Shown here: piece after piece, positions 53,815-64,000 of the stretch | Layout: each line of letters starts with the position of its first letter | Numbering within the stretch: position 1 is the first letter of the stretch | Assembly (NCBI RefSeq): GCF_002803065.1 | Contig: NZ_NNBL01000003.1 | Location: forward strand, 1,013,461 to 1,077,460 | Reading direction: 5' to 3' | DNA: 64,000 bases | DNA from: Streptomyces sp. CB01635 | GTDB lineage: Bacteria > Actinomycetota > Actinomycetes > Streptomycetales > Streptomycetaceae | Position numbers and translations under genes: made by a program | The notes under the pieces: generated by a model | The model's database searches: none | Told to the model about the DNA's origin: nothing | The model's input: the letters and a program-made list of their open reading frames with translations, nothing else

Positions 53815-54774
53815 ATGAACGAGATCGGTAGGCAACCCGAGGATGTCGCGCGGAGGCTGCGTGACGGGATGGCGAAGGGGGTGCTGTCCTTTCCGCTGAC
53901 GAGCCTTCGGGACGACGGCAGCCTGGATCTGGACTCCTACCGGACCTATCTCACCGCCCAGTTGGCCAACGAGCCGGGCGTGGTCTTCCCCGCCTGTGGA
54001 ACGGGGGAGTTCTTCTCGCTGAACGAGGAGGAGTACCGGGCTGTCCTCAGGGTCACGGTCGAGGTCGCCGACGGGCGGCTGCCGGTCGTCGCGGGCATCG
54101 GCTACGGCTGGTCGCAGGCGCTGCGGTTCGCCCGGATCGCACAGGAGGAAGGCGCGGACGCCCTGCTCGTGCTGCCGCACTACCTGGTCGGTGCCCCGCA
54201 GGACGGGCTGGTGGAGCAGTTGCGCCGGATCGCCGCGGGCACCGGGCTGCCGCTGATCGCGTACCAGCGTGACCAGGTCACGTTCGACGCCGACGCCCTG
54301 CGCCGGATCGCCGAGATCCCCACCGTCATCGGTCTGAAGGACGGGCACTCCGACCTCGACCGGCTCCAGCGCCTGACACTCGCCGCACCCGACGGCTTCC
54401 TCTTCTTCAACGGAGCCGCCACCGCCGAGATGCAGGCCCGCGCCTACGCAACCGTCGGCGTGCCCGCCTACTCCTCCGCGGTCCACGCCTTCGCGCCCGA
54501 GATCGCGAACGCCTTCTTCACCGCACTGCGCGCGGGCGACGACGAGGCGGTGAACAAGCTGCTGCGCGACTTCTACGTTCCCCTGGTGGACCTGCGCGAC
54601 CGTGTCCCGGGCTACGCCGTCTCCCTGGTCAAGGCCGCGGCACGGCTGCGGGGTCTCCCGGTCGGCCCCGTACGCGCCCCGCTCACCGACCCGTCCCCGG
54701 CCGACCTCGCGGATCTCGAGAAGGTGCTGGACGCCGGGCTGAACCTCGTCGGAGCCGTGCGGCGCGTCAACTGA
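53815..54774 (+). CDS. kdgD: 5-dehydro-4-deoxyglucarate dehydratase (KDG dehydratase), copy 2
   Basis: From ATG 53815 (GGGGA upstream) the protein has 319 residues. [20 protein letters not shown] and the Schiff-base lysine in VIGLKDGHSDL identify the family. It is clearly divergent from copy 1, so it is not a recent duplicate. It leads an operon with a GntP permease and glucarate dehydratase and takes the glucarate dehydratase product to alpha-ketoglutarate semialdehyde. Confidence 0.88.
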   Translation: MNEIGRQPEDVARRLRDGMAKGVLSFPLTSLRDDGSLDLDSYRTYLTAQLANEPGVVFPACGTGEFFSLNEEEYRAVLRVTVEVADGRLPVVAGIGYGWSQALRFARIAQEEGADALLVLPHYLVGAPQDGLVEQLRRIAAGTGLPLIAYQRDQVTFDADALRRIAEIPTVIGLKDGHSDLDRLQRLTLAAPDGFLFFNGAATAEMQARAYATVGVPAYSSAVHAFAPEIANAFFTALRAGDDEAVNKLLRDFYVPLVDLRDRVPGYAVSLVKAAARLRGLPVGPVRAPLTDPSPADLADLEKVLDAGLNLVGAVRRVN

Positions 54775-54870
54775 CCGTCAAGCGCACGTAGTCGAAGCCC
54801 TGACCGCTTCGACGCGCTCCCCCCCCCGTAACCGCCCGACTCGCGCTCCACAGTTCAAAGGGGAACTGAC

Positions 54871-56208
54871 TTGCCTCTCGTCGTAGTGGGAATCAGCGTT
54901 CTGATTCTGCTCTTCCTCATGACCAGGCTGAGAATGAACGGGTTCGCCGCCCTCCTCCTCGTGGCGATCGGCGTCGCGCTGGTGCAGGGGATTCCGGCGG
55001 CGACGATCCCTGACGTCCTCTCGGAGGGCATCGGCGGCCAGATCGGCGACACGATGCTGACCATCGGCCTCGGCGCCATGGTCGGCCGCGTCATGGGGGA
55101 CTCCGGGGCGGCGCAGCGAATAGCCAACCGGCTCCTCGACGCCTTCGGGCCGCGCTGGGTGCAGGTGGCCATGGTGGTCACGTCGATGCTCATCGGCGTC
55201 ACCATGTTCTACGAGGTCGCCTTCATCATCATCGTGCCCATCGCGTTCACCCTCGTGCGGGTCACCGGCGCGAAGCTGCTGTGGGTCGGGCTGCCGATGT
55301 CCATCGCGCTGTCCACCATGCACAGCTTCCTCCCGCCGCACCCCGGCCCCACCGCCGTCGCCGCGACCTTCCACGCCTCCGTCGGACACACCCTGTTCTA
55401 CGGCCTCTTCATCGCCGTACCTGCCGGAGCGCTCATCGCCCTCGCATGGCCGCGCCTGCCGTTCGTCAGGGCGATGAACCCGTCCATCCCCAAGGGCCTG
55501 GTCAGTGACCGCGAGTTCACCGACGAAGAGATGCCCGGCATGGGCTGGTCGCTGCTCGTGGCTCTCTTCCCCGTGGTCCTGATCGCGGGCGCCGCGGTGA
55601 TCGACATGGTCACGTCCGGCGAGAGCCCGCTCCTGCACGCGGTCGCGTTCATCGGCTCGGCGCCGATCGCGCTCATGCTGACGCTGCTCCTGGCGATCTG
55701 GGCCTTCGGGCCGCGCATCGGCCGCAGCCTTACGGAGGTCAGCGCCTCCTGCGCCTCGGCGGCTCAGGCGATGGCGATGATCCTCCTGGTCATCGGCGCC
55801 GGCGGCGCCTTCAAGAACGTCCTCGTGGAGGGCGGAATCGCCGACTACATCAAGGACGTCACGGACAGCTGGGCCATCTCGCCCCTCATCCTGGCGTGGC
55901 TCATCGCGGTCATCCTCCGCGTCGCCCTCGGCTCGGCGACGGTCGCCGTCGTCACGGCGTCCGGCGTGGTGCTTCCGCTGCTCGCGGGCAGCGGTATCCA
56001 CCCCGAAATCATGGTGCTCGCCGTCTCCTGCGGGTCGATCGCGTTCTCCCATGTGAACGACCCCGGATTCTGGCTCTTCAAGGAGTACTTCAACCTCTCG
56101 GTCATCGAGGCGATCAAGGTCAGGACCACGTACACGACGGTGCTCGCGGTGCTGGGCCTGGGCGGCGTACTTGCCATGGAATGGGCCCTGGACGTCCTGA
56201 GCCTGTGA
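54871..56208 (+). CDS. GntP family permease (aldarate/gluconate:H+ symporter)
   Basis: This 445-residue integral membrane protein starts at TTG 54871 after GGGGA. About twelve helices are visible, along with the family landmarks [40 protein letters not shown] and [20 protein letters not shown]. GntP proteins import gluconate and related sugar acids with protons. Its place between KDG dehydratase and glucarate dehydratase genes suggests that glucarate or galactarate is the real substrate. Confidence 0.9.
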   Translation: MPLVVVGISVLILLFLMTRLRMNGFAALLLVAIGVALVQGIPAATIPDVLSEGIGGQIGDTMLTIGLGAMVGRVMGDSGAAQRIANRLLDAFGPRWVQVAMVVTSMLIGVTMFYEVAFIIIVPIAFTLVRVTGAKLLWVGLPMSIALSTMHSFLPPHPGPTAVAATFHASVGHTLFYGLFIAVPAGALIALAWPRLPFVRAMNPSIPKGLVSDREFTDEEMPGMGWSLLVALFPVVLIAGAAVIDMVTSGESPLLHAVAFIGSAPIALMLTLLLAIWAFGPRIGRSLTEVSASCASAAQAMAMILLVIGAGGAFKNVLVEGGIADYIKDVTDSWAISPLILAWLIAVILRVALGSATVAVVTASGVVLPLLAGSGIHPEIMVLAVSCGSIAFSHVNDPGFWLFKEYFNLSVIEAIKVRTTYTTVLAVLGLGGVLAMEWALDVLSL

Positions 56209-56248
56209 CACACATCAACCCACACACCTTCTGACCACAGGAACCGCA

Positions 56249-57586
56249 ATGACCTTGAGCAAGCAGCCGACCGTCACCGCGTTCGCCGTGTATCCGGTCG
56301 CCGGCCGGGACTGCATGGAGCTGAACCTCTCCGGCGCGCACGGCCCCTACTTCACCCGCAACGTCGTCGTCCTCCAGGACTCGGAAGGCCGCACCGGCCT
56401 GGGCGAGGTGCCGGGCGGCGAGAAGATCACCCAGACCCTGCGCGACGCCGAGTCCCTCGTGGTCGGCGCGAAGGTGGGCGACTACAAGCGCGTCCTGGGC
56501 GAGATCGGAGCCAGGTTCGCCGACCGCGACTCCGGCGGACGAGGCGCCCAGACCTTCGACCTGCGCACCACCGTCCACGCCGTCACCGCCGTCGAGTCGG
56601 CGATGCTCGATCTCCTGGGCCAGCACCTCGAAGTCCCCGTCGCGGCACTCCTCGGCGACGGCCAACAGCGCGACTCCGTAAGGGTGTTGGGCTACCTCTT
56701 CTACGTCGGTGACCCCGGCCGCACCGACCTGGAATACGTCCGCGAACCCGACGTGGCCGTCGACTGGCACCGCGTCCGGCACGAAGAGGCCCTGACACCC
56801 GAAGCGATCGTCCGCCAGGCCGAAGCCGCGTACGACCGGTACGGATTCCGTGACTTCAAGCTCAAGGGCGGTGTCCTGGAAGGCGCCGAGGAGGTCAAGG
56901 CGGTACAGGCGCTGAAGGACCGCTTTCCCGAGGCCAGGATCACCCTCGACCCCAACGGCGCGTGGTCGCTGCGCGAGGCGATCGAGCTCTGCACGCCCCT
57001 GTCCGGCACCCTCGCCTACGCCGAGGACCCCTGCGGAGCCGAAGGCGGCTACTCAGGCCGGGAGATCCTCGCCGAGTTCCGCCGCGCCACGGGCCTGCCC
57101 ACCGCGACCAACATGATCGCCACGGACTGGCGCCAGCTCACCCACGCCCTGGCCCTCCAGTCGGTCTCCATCCCTCTGGCCGACCCGCACTTCTGGACCA
57201 TGCAGGGCTCGGTCCGCGTGGCCCAGCTCTGCAACGCGATGGGCCTGACCTGGGGCTGCCACTCCAACAACCACTTCGACATCTCCCTCGCCATGGTGAC
57301 CCACTGCGGAGCCGCCGCTCCCGGCGAGTACAACGCCCTGGACACGCACTGGATCTGGCAGGAAGGCCTGGAGCGCCTCACCACCGCCCCGCCCCGGATC
57401 GTCGACGGTGAGATCGCCGTGCCCGACGCCCCGGGCCTGGGCGTCCAGCTCGACATGGACCGGCTCCTCGCGGCCCACGACCTCTACAGGACGAAGGCCC
57501 TCGGCGCGCGCGACGATGCCATCGGCATGCGGTATCTCGTCCCGGACTGGCAGTTCGACAGCAAGCGTCCGTGCCTCGTCCGCTAG
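56249..57586 (+). CDS. gudD: Glucarate dehydratase
   Basis: This 445-residue enolase-superfamily enzyme has catalytic K204-x-K206 in [12 protein letters not shown], metal ligand D234 in [22 protein letters not shown], and the catalytic base about H338 in [10 protein letters not shown]. These are the glucarate dehydratase signatures. It converts D-glucarate (and L-idarate) to 5-keto-4-deoxyglucarate for the KDG dehydratase in the same operon. The gene is 40 bp behind the permease gene. A tRNA gene follows at 57647. Confidence 0.93.
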   Translation: MTLSKQPTVTAFAVYPVAGRDCMELNLSGAHGPYFTRNVVVLQDSEGRTGLGEVPGGEKITQTLRDAESLVVGAKVGDYKRVLGEIGARFADRDSGGRGAQTFDLRTTVHAVTAVESAMLDLLGQHLEVPVAALLGDGQQRDSVRVLGYLFYVGDPGRTDLEYVREPDVAVDWHRVRHEEALTPEAIVRQAEAAYDRYGFRDFKLKGGVLEGAEEVKAVQALKDRFPEARITLDPNGAWSLREAIELCTPLSGTLAYAEDPCGAEGGYSGREILAEFRRATGLPTATNMIATDWRQLTHALALQSVSIPLADPHFWTMQGSVRVAQLCNAMGLTWGCHSNNHFDISLAMVTHCGAAAPGEYNALDTHWIWQEGLERLTTAPPRIVDGEIAVPDAPGLGVQLDMDRLLAAHDLYRTKALGARDDAIGMRYLVPDWQFDSKRPCLVR

Positions 57587-57646
57587 CGCTCGGCGGGCAC
57601 ATGGTCATGGGGACCGGCTGCGATGGCGTAGGGTGGTGTCTACCGA

Positions 57647-57720
57647 CGCGGGGTGGAGCAGCTCGGTAGCTCGCTGGGCTCATAACCCAGAGGTCGCAGG
57701 TTCAAATCCTGTCCCCGCTA
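57647..57720 (+). tRNA. Initiator tRNA-fMet (CAT)
   Basis: The sequence folds as a 74-nt cloverleaf with D-stem GAGC/GCTC, anticodon loop CTCATAA and T-loop TTCAAAT. Initiator features are present: C1 faces T72 without pairing at the acceptor end, and the anticodon stem has three G-C pairs next to the loop (CTGGG/CCCAG). CCA is not encoded. A TAGGGT -10-like box is at 57629-57634. Confidence 0.92.
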
Positions 57721-57728
57721 CTGACGGT

Positions 57729-57760
57729 CAAGGCCCGGATCCTTCTGGATCCGGGCCTTG
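57729..57760 (+). terminator. 14-bp hairpin terminator after the tRNA
   Basis: CAAGGCCCGGATCC (57729-57742) pairs perfectly with GGATCCGGGCCTTG (57747-57760) over a four-base loop, eight bases after the tRNA 3' end. Confidence 0.85.
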
Positions 57761-57990
57761 CTGTGTCTGGAGCCGATGCGGGATGCGGGCCCGGTCACGT
57801 GGCGGGGTGGGCACACGGGCCGGACTGCTGGTGCAGGCACCTGGAAGACCCCTGGTCGTACGTCCTCGGCCGTGTTGGTCGTCGCGGACGGCTGTCGCGG
57901 CAGAGAAGGTGACAAACGCACCTCAATCGCGCCTTTCCGGCGACCCTTAGGTGCAATCGCCCGGCCCGGCGCCGCGAACCGAGGAGAAGC

Positions 57991-59280
57991 ATGGACGACG
58001 ACAGCGCACCCCGCCACGCCGCAGCCAAGGCGCGCGCCTCCGCACTCGTGCGTCGCCCGAAGCTGTGGCTGGTACCCACCATTCTGACCGGGATGCTCGC
58101 ACTGCTGCTGTCCCTGCTCTACATGGGTGGCATCGTGAACCCGAACCGCGACTTGCAGAACCTGCCCATCGCGCTCGTCAACTCGGACCGCGGCAAACCC
58201 CTGCCGGGGCAGAGCCGGAACCTGGGGACGCAGGTCGCGCAGGCCGCCCTCGCCAACACATCCGGCGGCAAGGTCGACTGGCATCCGCTCACCCGCGGCA
58301 TGGCCCAGGACGAGCTGGAATCGGGCAAGGTCTACGGTGCCCTCGTCATCCCGCCGGACTTCACCGACTCCATCGGCGCGCTCGGCACCAGCAGGGCCAC
58401 GCAGCGGCCGACGCTGACCGTGCTGACCAACCCCGGCATGGGCAGCCTCGGCTCCTCCCTTGCCGGCAGAATCAGTACGACGGCAGCCGAGCAGGCCTCC
58501 CGGACCATCGGCAAACAGCTGACGGAAGCCAACGCCGACCGACAAGTCACGCCCACCGCACGCCTGTTGCTCGCCGATCCGATCAGCGTCACAACGCAGG
58601 TGGGGCACCCCATCGGAGACCACAGTGGCCTGGGCCTGAGCGCCTTCTACTACACCCTGCTGCTCGTCCTGACCGGGTTCCTGGGCGCCAACCTCACCAG
58701 CATGGGCGTCGACACCGCTCTGGGCTACGCCGACAGTGAGATCGGCCCCTGGCACGCCCGCCGCCCCACCGTGCCGATCAGCCGTACGCAGACGTTGCTG
58801 CTGAAGATGGTGATGAGCGCCGGCATCACGCTCCTCACGACCACATTGATCATGCTGGCGACCGTCGGGATCCTCGGCATGGACGCCTCATACCTGCCGC
58901 TGCTGTGGGTCTTCTCCTACTGCGCCACCCTGGCGGTCAGCCTGGGCGTCCAGGCCATCAACGCGGCCTTCGGCGGGATCGGGCAGCTCGTGTCCATGTT
59001 CGTGTTCATCGTCCTGGGGCTGCCGTCGTCGGGAGCGACCATTCCGCTGGAGGCGGTCCCCGGTTTCTACCGCTTCCTCGGCATTTTCGAACCCATGAGG
59101 CAGCTCAGCGGCGGGGTCCGCTCCATCCTCTTCTTCGAAGCGCGAGCCGATGCCGGTCTCCTGCGCGCCTGGATCATGATCGCGGTCGGCTCCGTCATCT
59201 CCGCGGTCTTCGGGTTCGCGATGACCCGCTACTACGACCGTAAGGGGCTGCACCGCCTGACCCCGCAGCCGTCCGAGTGA
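57991..59280 (+). CDS. DUF3533/SNG1-like ABC-2-type membrane protein
   Basis: This 429-residue protein has one N-terminal helix (LVPTILTGMLALLLSLLYMG), an external domain of about 160 residues (LPIALVNSDRGKPLPGQSRN, then LVIPPDFTDSIGALG) and five further helices in the second half. This YhgE/Pip/SNG1 layout is shared with ABC-2 permeases, but no ATPase gene is adjacent. The start ATG 57991 follows GAGGAG. Its role may be export or membrane stress; nothing in the context narrows this. Confidence 0.8.
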   Translation: MDDDSAPRHAAAKARASALVRRPKLWLVPTILTGMLALLLSLLYMGGIVNPNRDLQNLPIALVNSDRGKPLPGQSRNLGTQVAQAALANTSGGKVDWHPLTRGMAQDELESGKVYGALVIPPDFTDSIGALGTSRATQRPTLTVLTNPGMGSLGSSLAGRISTTAAEQASRTIGKQLTEANADRQVTPTARLLLADPISVTTQVGHPIGDHSGLGLSAFYYTLLLVLTGFLGANLTSMGVDTALGYADSEIGPWHARRPTVPISRTQTLLLKMVMSAGITLLTTTLIMLATVGILGMDASYLPLLWVFSYCATLAVSLGVQAINAAFGGIGQLVSMFVFIVLGLPSSGATIPLEAVPGFYRFLGIFEPMRQLSGGVRSILFFEARADAGLLRAWIMIAVGSVISAVFGFAMTRYYDRKGLHRLTPQPSE

Positions 59281-59315
59281 CCCACGCGGGGGATCGGCAG
59301 GTGAAGGTCCGGGAC

Positions 59316-59492
59316 TTACGCGGCCTTCACAACCTCGCCACGTACCGCCGCGGACCACTCGATGACGAGAACTTCGTACTCCCGGCGCTGCTCTGCGCTC
59401 AACCGGCCACCGCTGCACAGCATCAGGCAGCGAATCTCTTCGTTCAGATCGTCGGCGGACCGCACGGAACCAGGGATCGGAGTGGTGGACAT
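59316..59492 (-). CDS. Small conserved protein
   Basis: ATG 59492 starts a 58-residue protein, MSTTPIPGSVRSADDLNEEI, then RCLMLCSGGRLSAEQRREYE, ending EVVKAA. I recognise this type as a short, helical, conserved streptomycete protein of unknown function. It is in frame with the upstream gene's long open frame, but the intervening stretch is arginine- and proline-rich and unlikely to be coding, so I treat it as a separate gene. No clear ribosome site is seen. Confidence 0.6.
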   Translation of the reverse strand: MSTTPIPGSVRSADDLNEEIRCLMLCSGGRLSAEQRREYEVLVIEWSAAVRGEVVKAA

Positions 59493-59661
59493 GTGAAGAA
59501 GCCTAGAGGGTCGGTGTGACAATCGGCGTCGCTGTGCCGCGGGGCGGAGGTCGGGAGTTGCCCTGCGGTCGGCCCTGACCTGGGAAATTGGGCTTGGAGT
59601 CGGCCACTCCGCGCGAAACTGTGACCTTGGCCTCACGTAGTGTCGCGGCACTCTGACACGC

Positions 59662-60458
59662 TCAGGAGGGCGAGTTGGTGTCCGCGTCGGTGCCGTCGTT
59701 GCCGGGCTCGGGGTCGGGCGCCCGGGGCGTTCGGCGGGCCACGACACCGCCAGGCTGATGACGGCCGTCACGGACACGGCGAGCCCGCCCAGGCTTGTGA
59801 TCGCGCCGGAAATCCACCGCCACGCCTGATTCACCCATGCGAAGCGGTGACCGGGCCGGGCCGCCACCTCGACGTGGGCCGTCGCGGGCGGTTGTTCGAA
59901 GAGCACGGTGTCGGTGTCCTCGTAGTAGGCGGTGACCGTCACGGAGAGAGTGACAGTCCCCGCCTTCTCGGCGCTCACCTCCCACAGCCACGTCGCCGTG
60001 TCCTTCTCGGAGATGACGTTCTGGCGCTCCGACGACAGCGGCGTGCACCGCACTTGGGCACCCGAGCAGTGCAACTTCACGCCGATCTGAGCACCCGCGC
60101 TGGTCGGGGAGTGCGTCTCACCGGCTCCGTCCGAGCGCCAACTGCCCAGGATCTGGGCCCGGTAAGGGACTGGATCGCCGCCGGCCACAAGATGCAGCGA
60201 CTTCGTACTGGTGCGGACGAGTTCACCTTTGAAGAGCTGCTGCCGCGCTTCGTCGATCTCGTCGACATAGGCCTGCTGTTTACCTCCGTCGGGGTGGCCG
60301 TTCCCGGGTTCGCCGCCGCGGCCGAGGATCAGGAGCAGCCCGGAGACCAGGGCGATCAGAACCGCGTGCACCGTCCACGGGAAGCAGCCCGAGCCAAGGC
60401 TCATTGCGACCGGTGCCGGAGAGTGCGGCGGTGGCTCGGGCGCCGTCTGTTCGGCCAT
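59662..60458 (-). CDS. Membrane-anchored hypothetical protein, probable frameshift near the end
   Basis: ATG 60458 follows GGGAG. After a proline-rich start comes one helix (VHAVLIALVSGLLLILG, about 29-45), an extracellular beta-rich domain of about 150 residues (IGVKLHCSGAQVRCTPLSSE; TVTLSVTVTAYYEDTDTVLF), and a C-terminal helix (SLGGLAVSVTAVISLAV). Directly after that helix the sensible ending VARRTPRAPDPEPGNDG with a stop at 59662 lies in another frame, which implies one missing base near 59745. In the unshifted frame it would run on to 59316. Family unknown. Confidence 0.6.
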
Positions 60459-60575
60459 GGCTCCCTCGTCCCCCGTACGTGTCGACCGCTCCCCGGCCCG
60501 CCTCCGCAGGCGTCTCCATGGTCACTCAACTCCCTTGTACGCCACATGCGTTCAGTCAGATCCTTGGCCGTATCG

Positions 60576-61151
60576 TCATGGCCGGCCGGCGTCGCCGAAG
60601 AAGTGGACCTGGGGAGCGAAGGCCCGTACGGCCCGTTCGAGGCGTGCCGTGTCCACCCTGCACAGCACCATGGAACGGGCGGACTCCGTGGTTCCTCTGA
60701 AGGCCTCGACGAAGTCGGGATCCACGTACGCAGTCAGATAGGCGTCGAGCTCGCGCAGCGCGCTGGACGTGGTCCGCCCCCGTCGCGGGGCAAGCCGCCT
60801 GTGGTGACGCACTGTGAGCTCGGGGATCCGGAGACGCCCTGGTCCCCGCGCGCCGTCGGAGAGGCTGACGGACACGATCTCGGACCAGGGATGGAACTCC
60901 GGTTCACGGAAGAACAGCAGGCGGCCCAAGGTGATGCCGTTGGGGCCGATACGTGCCGCGGTCAGTCGGAGCGTGGCGGGCGGCACGATCAGCGCCACGT
61001 AGGGCGCGAGGATCAGCTCGACGTGGTCGCTTCCCGGTGGTTCGGCGCCGGGGATGAATCCCGCGCCGATGAGCAGGGCGAACGCCAGAGCCACCCATGC
61101 CGGGGCGGTCCACCCGTAGCGGATCTCGTAGGCCGTGCCCGGCTCGTCCAT
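60576..61151 (-). CDS. Membrane protein with PH-like cytoplasmic domain
   Basis: From ATG 61151 the 191-residue protein has two N-terminal helices (WTAPAWVALAFALLIGAGFI; VELILAPYVALIVPPATL). They are followed by a domain with ITLGRLLFFREPEFHPWSEI, the pattern of bacterial PH-like domains. The C-terminal 60 residues (LRELDAYLTAYVDPDFVEAF) are helical. The partner is unknown. Confidence 0.65.
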   Translation of the reverse strand: MDEPGTAYEIRYGWTAPAWVALAFALLIGAGFIPGAEPPGSDHVELILAPYVALIVPPATLRLTAARIGPNGITLGRLLFFREPEFHPWSEIVSVSLSDGARGPGRLRIPELTVRHHRRLAPRRGRTTSSALRELDAYLTAYVDPDFVEAFRGTTESARSMVLCRVDTARLERAVRAFAPQVHFFGDAGRP

Positions 61152-61470
61152 GGGGCGAATGGTCCCAAGCGCCGCGGGTCGGCTCAACAGGGTTGCGGTC
61201 AGGGACTGTTCAGGGCGGGGTAAGGCTGCCGTGGCGCTGAGGCGGTGTGACCTGCGTGCGGCGGCGCAGCGCTCCGGGACTGCGGTCGGCCCCCATGCCT
61301 GGCGCGTACGGCTCGACAGGTAAAATCGTGCGTGGACTGCGCCCGCCCCATCCGGACAGGTGCAAGGTCAGAACCACTGTTGATCACAGAGGTGTGCTCC
61401 GCGCAGCTACGACCGTTCCTTCTCCCGTCGTCCTGCCGGCCGCGAGCCGCCTGCCCCAGAAAACGTCACC
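61152..61470. other. 319-bp gap
   Basis: No gene is visible between the divergent PH-like and HPP genes. A TAAAAT box at 61321-61326 is the only promoter-like word, without a good -35 element. The stretch is otherwise GC-rich and featureless. Confidence 0.4.
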
Positions 61471-62022
61471 GTGAGCACCGATTCCGTGCTGCGCCAGCAG
61501 CCCACTCCCGCCCCCGATTCGCCCCGAACGCCGCGCCGAGTCGGTAGGGCACCGGCCCGGCCCACCGCGGCGGCGGCCCTCCACAGCATCAGCGCGGTCA
61601 CCGCGGTCCTGCTCGGGCTGGTGGCGATCGGCGCGATGATTCACGAGCCGGTCCTGATACCGCCGCTGGCCGCGAGCGCAGCCCTCGTGCACAGCGCACC
61701 CACCCTGCCCCTGGCCCAGCCCCGGAGCATCGTCCTCGGCCACCTGCTCGGCGCCGGGGCCGGTTACGCGGTCCTCGCGCTCACGAACAGCAGCCCGTGG
61801 ACGGCGGCACTGGCGGGAGGCATCACGCTCGCCGCGACGATCCTCGCCCGTACCCCGCACTCGGCGGCCTGCGCCACCGCCGTCATCGTCGTGCTCCAGA
61901 CGCCGGCCCCCGGCCGCTTCGTTCCGCTGCTGTTCGGCTCCACCGTGCTGCTCGTGCTGACCGGCTTCGCGGCCTCTCGGGTACGACGCGGGGCGCCGAA
62001 GTACCCGGCGTACTGGTGGTGA
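61471..62022 (+). CDS. HPP family membrane protein
   Basis: GTG 61471 starts a 183-residue protein with about four helices. GAMIHEPVLIPPLAASAALV and the family motif HSAPTLPLAQPRSIVLGHLL (the HPP-type PxAQPRxxxxGH pattern) are clear. HPP proteins are membrane proteins linked in plants and cyanobacteria to nitrite transport. The N-terminal 35 residues are disordered. The gene stands alone, separated from katG by a terminator. Confidence 0.83.
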   Translation: MSTDSVLRQQPTPAPDSPRTPRRVGRAPARPTAAAALHSISAVTAVLLGLVAIGAMIHEPVLIPPLAASAALVHSAPTLPLAQPRSIVLGHLLGAGAGYAVLALTNSSPWTAALAGGITLAATILARTPHSAACATAVIVVLQTPAPGRFVPLLFGSTVLLVLTGFAASRVRRGAPKYPAYWW

Positions 62023-62078
62023 CCTCCGGGACGGCGCGTCTCGTGCCGGTCCAGCCGGAGTCATGATGCTCAAACGCA

Positions 62079-62117
62079 GAAGTCCAGGCCGGCCCACTGC
62101 GGGCCGGCCTGGACTTC
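62079..62117. terminator. 17-bp bidirectional terminator
   Basis: GAAGTCCAGGCCGGCCC (62079-62095) pairs perfectly with GGGCCGGCCTGGACTTC (62101-62117) over five bases, between the convergent HPP and katG genes. Confidence 0.88.
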
Positions 62118-62123
62118 GTGTGA

Positions 62124-64000
<1,877 letters not shown>

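Noticed and set aside
57647..57720. tRNA as a phage or integrative element attachment site
   Set aside because: No integrase gene and no repeated 3' tRNA segment is visible in the window.

Overview
The window has the marks of a Streptomyces-type actinomycete chromosome. GC content is very high, third codon positions are strongly G/C, and GTG and TTG starts are frequent. Several genes appear to lack a leader. Regulator families are abundant (TetR, LysR, MocR, ArsR, IclR, AraC, XRE-MmyB, CGNR, ECF sigma, SpoIIE phosphatase). The mix of small, divergently paired metabolic and regulatory genes with gene remnants looks like accessory or chromosome-arm territory.

Layout. 0-8 kb: amidohydrolase (cut by the window edge), TetR, small CxxC protein, LysR and tautomerase, a large protein ending in an Imm49-like domain, and a YczE membrane protein opposite its MocR regulator. 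8-14.9 kb: FolD, then redox enzymes paired with regulators (MmyB-type with quinone reductase, GlxA-type with a saccharopine-dehydrogenase-like protein) and a frameshifted TIGR01777-type SDR behind a strong operator-promoter. 15-21 kb: P450, 2Fe-2S ferredoxin and a small protein, an apparently leaderless ArsR gene, an SDR, and a TIM-barrel hydrolase-like protein. 21-31 kb: GNAT, Asp-type alpha/beta hydrolase with a CGNR regulator, small conserved proteins and a 926-residue SpoIIE sensor phosphatase. 31-40 kb: a deletion remnant of a sugar permease, a clan-A glycosidase with TetR, an ECF sigma factor, an OafA-type acyltransferase with an SGNH domain, and a two-gene operon for a secreted beta-rich protein and a ribosome-inactivating protein (RIP). 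39-49 kb: PhyH and AraC, a Rox-like rifampicin monooxygenase with a candidate rifamycin-associated element, epoxide hydrolase with a second CGNR regulator, an ISL3 transposase scrap and small exported or membrane proteins. 49.5-57.6 kb: an aldarate (glucarate, galactarate/talarate) catabolic locus. 57.6-64 kb: initiator tRNA, a DUF3533 membrane protein, small membrane proteins, an HPP protein and katG (cut by the window edge).

How parts work together. The aldarate locus has two modules. In one, a LysR regulator sits with a talarate/galactarate dehydratase and one KDG dehydratase; in the other, an IclR regulator sits with a second KDG dehydratase, a GntP permease and glucarate dehydratase. Both should give alpha-ketoglutarate semialdehyde; no dehydrogenase for it lies in the window. 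An 18-bp motif shared by the LysR promoter and the first KDG dehydratase promoter is a good candidate LysR box. Rox with its palindromes looks like an inducible rifamycin-resistance unit. The RIP operon is my best candidate for a little-described system: an exported rRNA N-glycosidase made together with an exported partner.

Three genes appear broken by one missing base each (near 10,808, 49,385 and 59,745). This could be real decay or consensus error. Family names come from recognising motifs by eye, without database searches.
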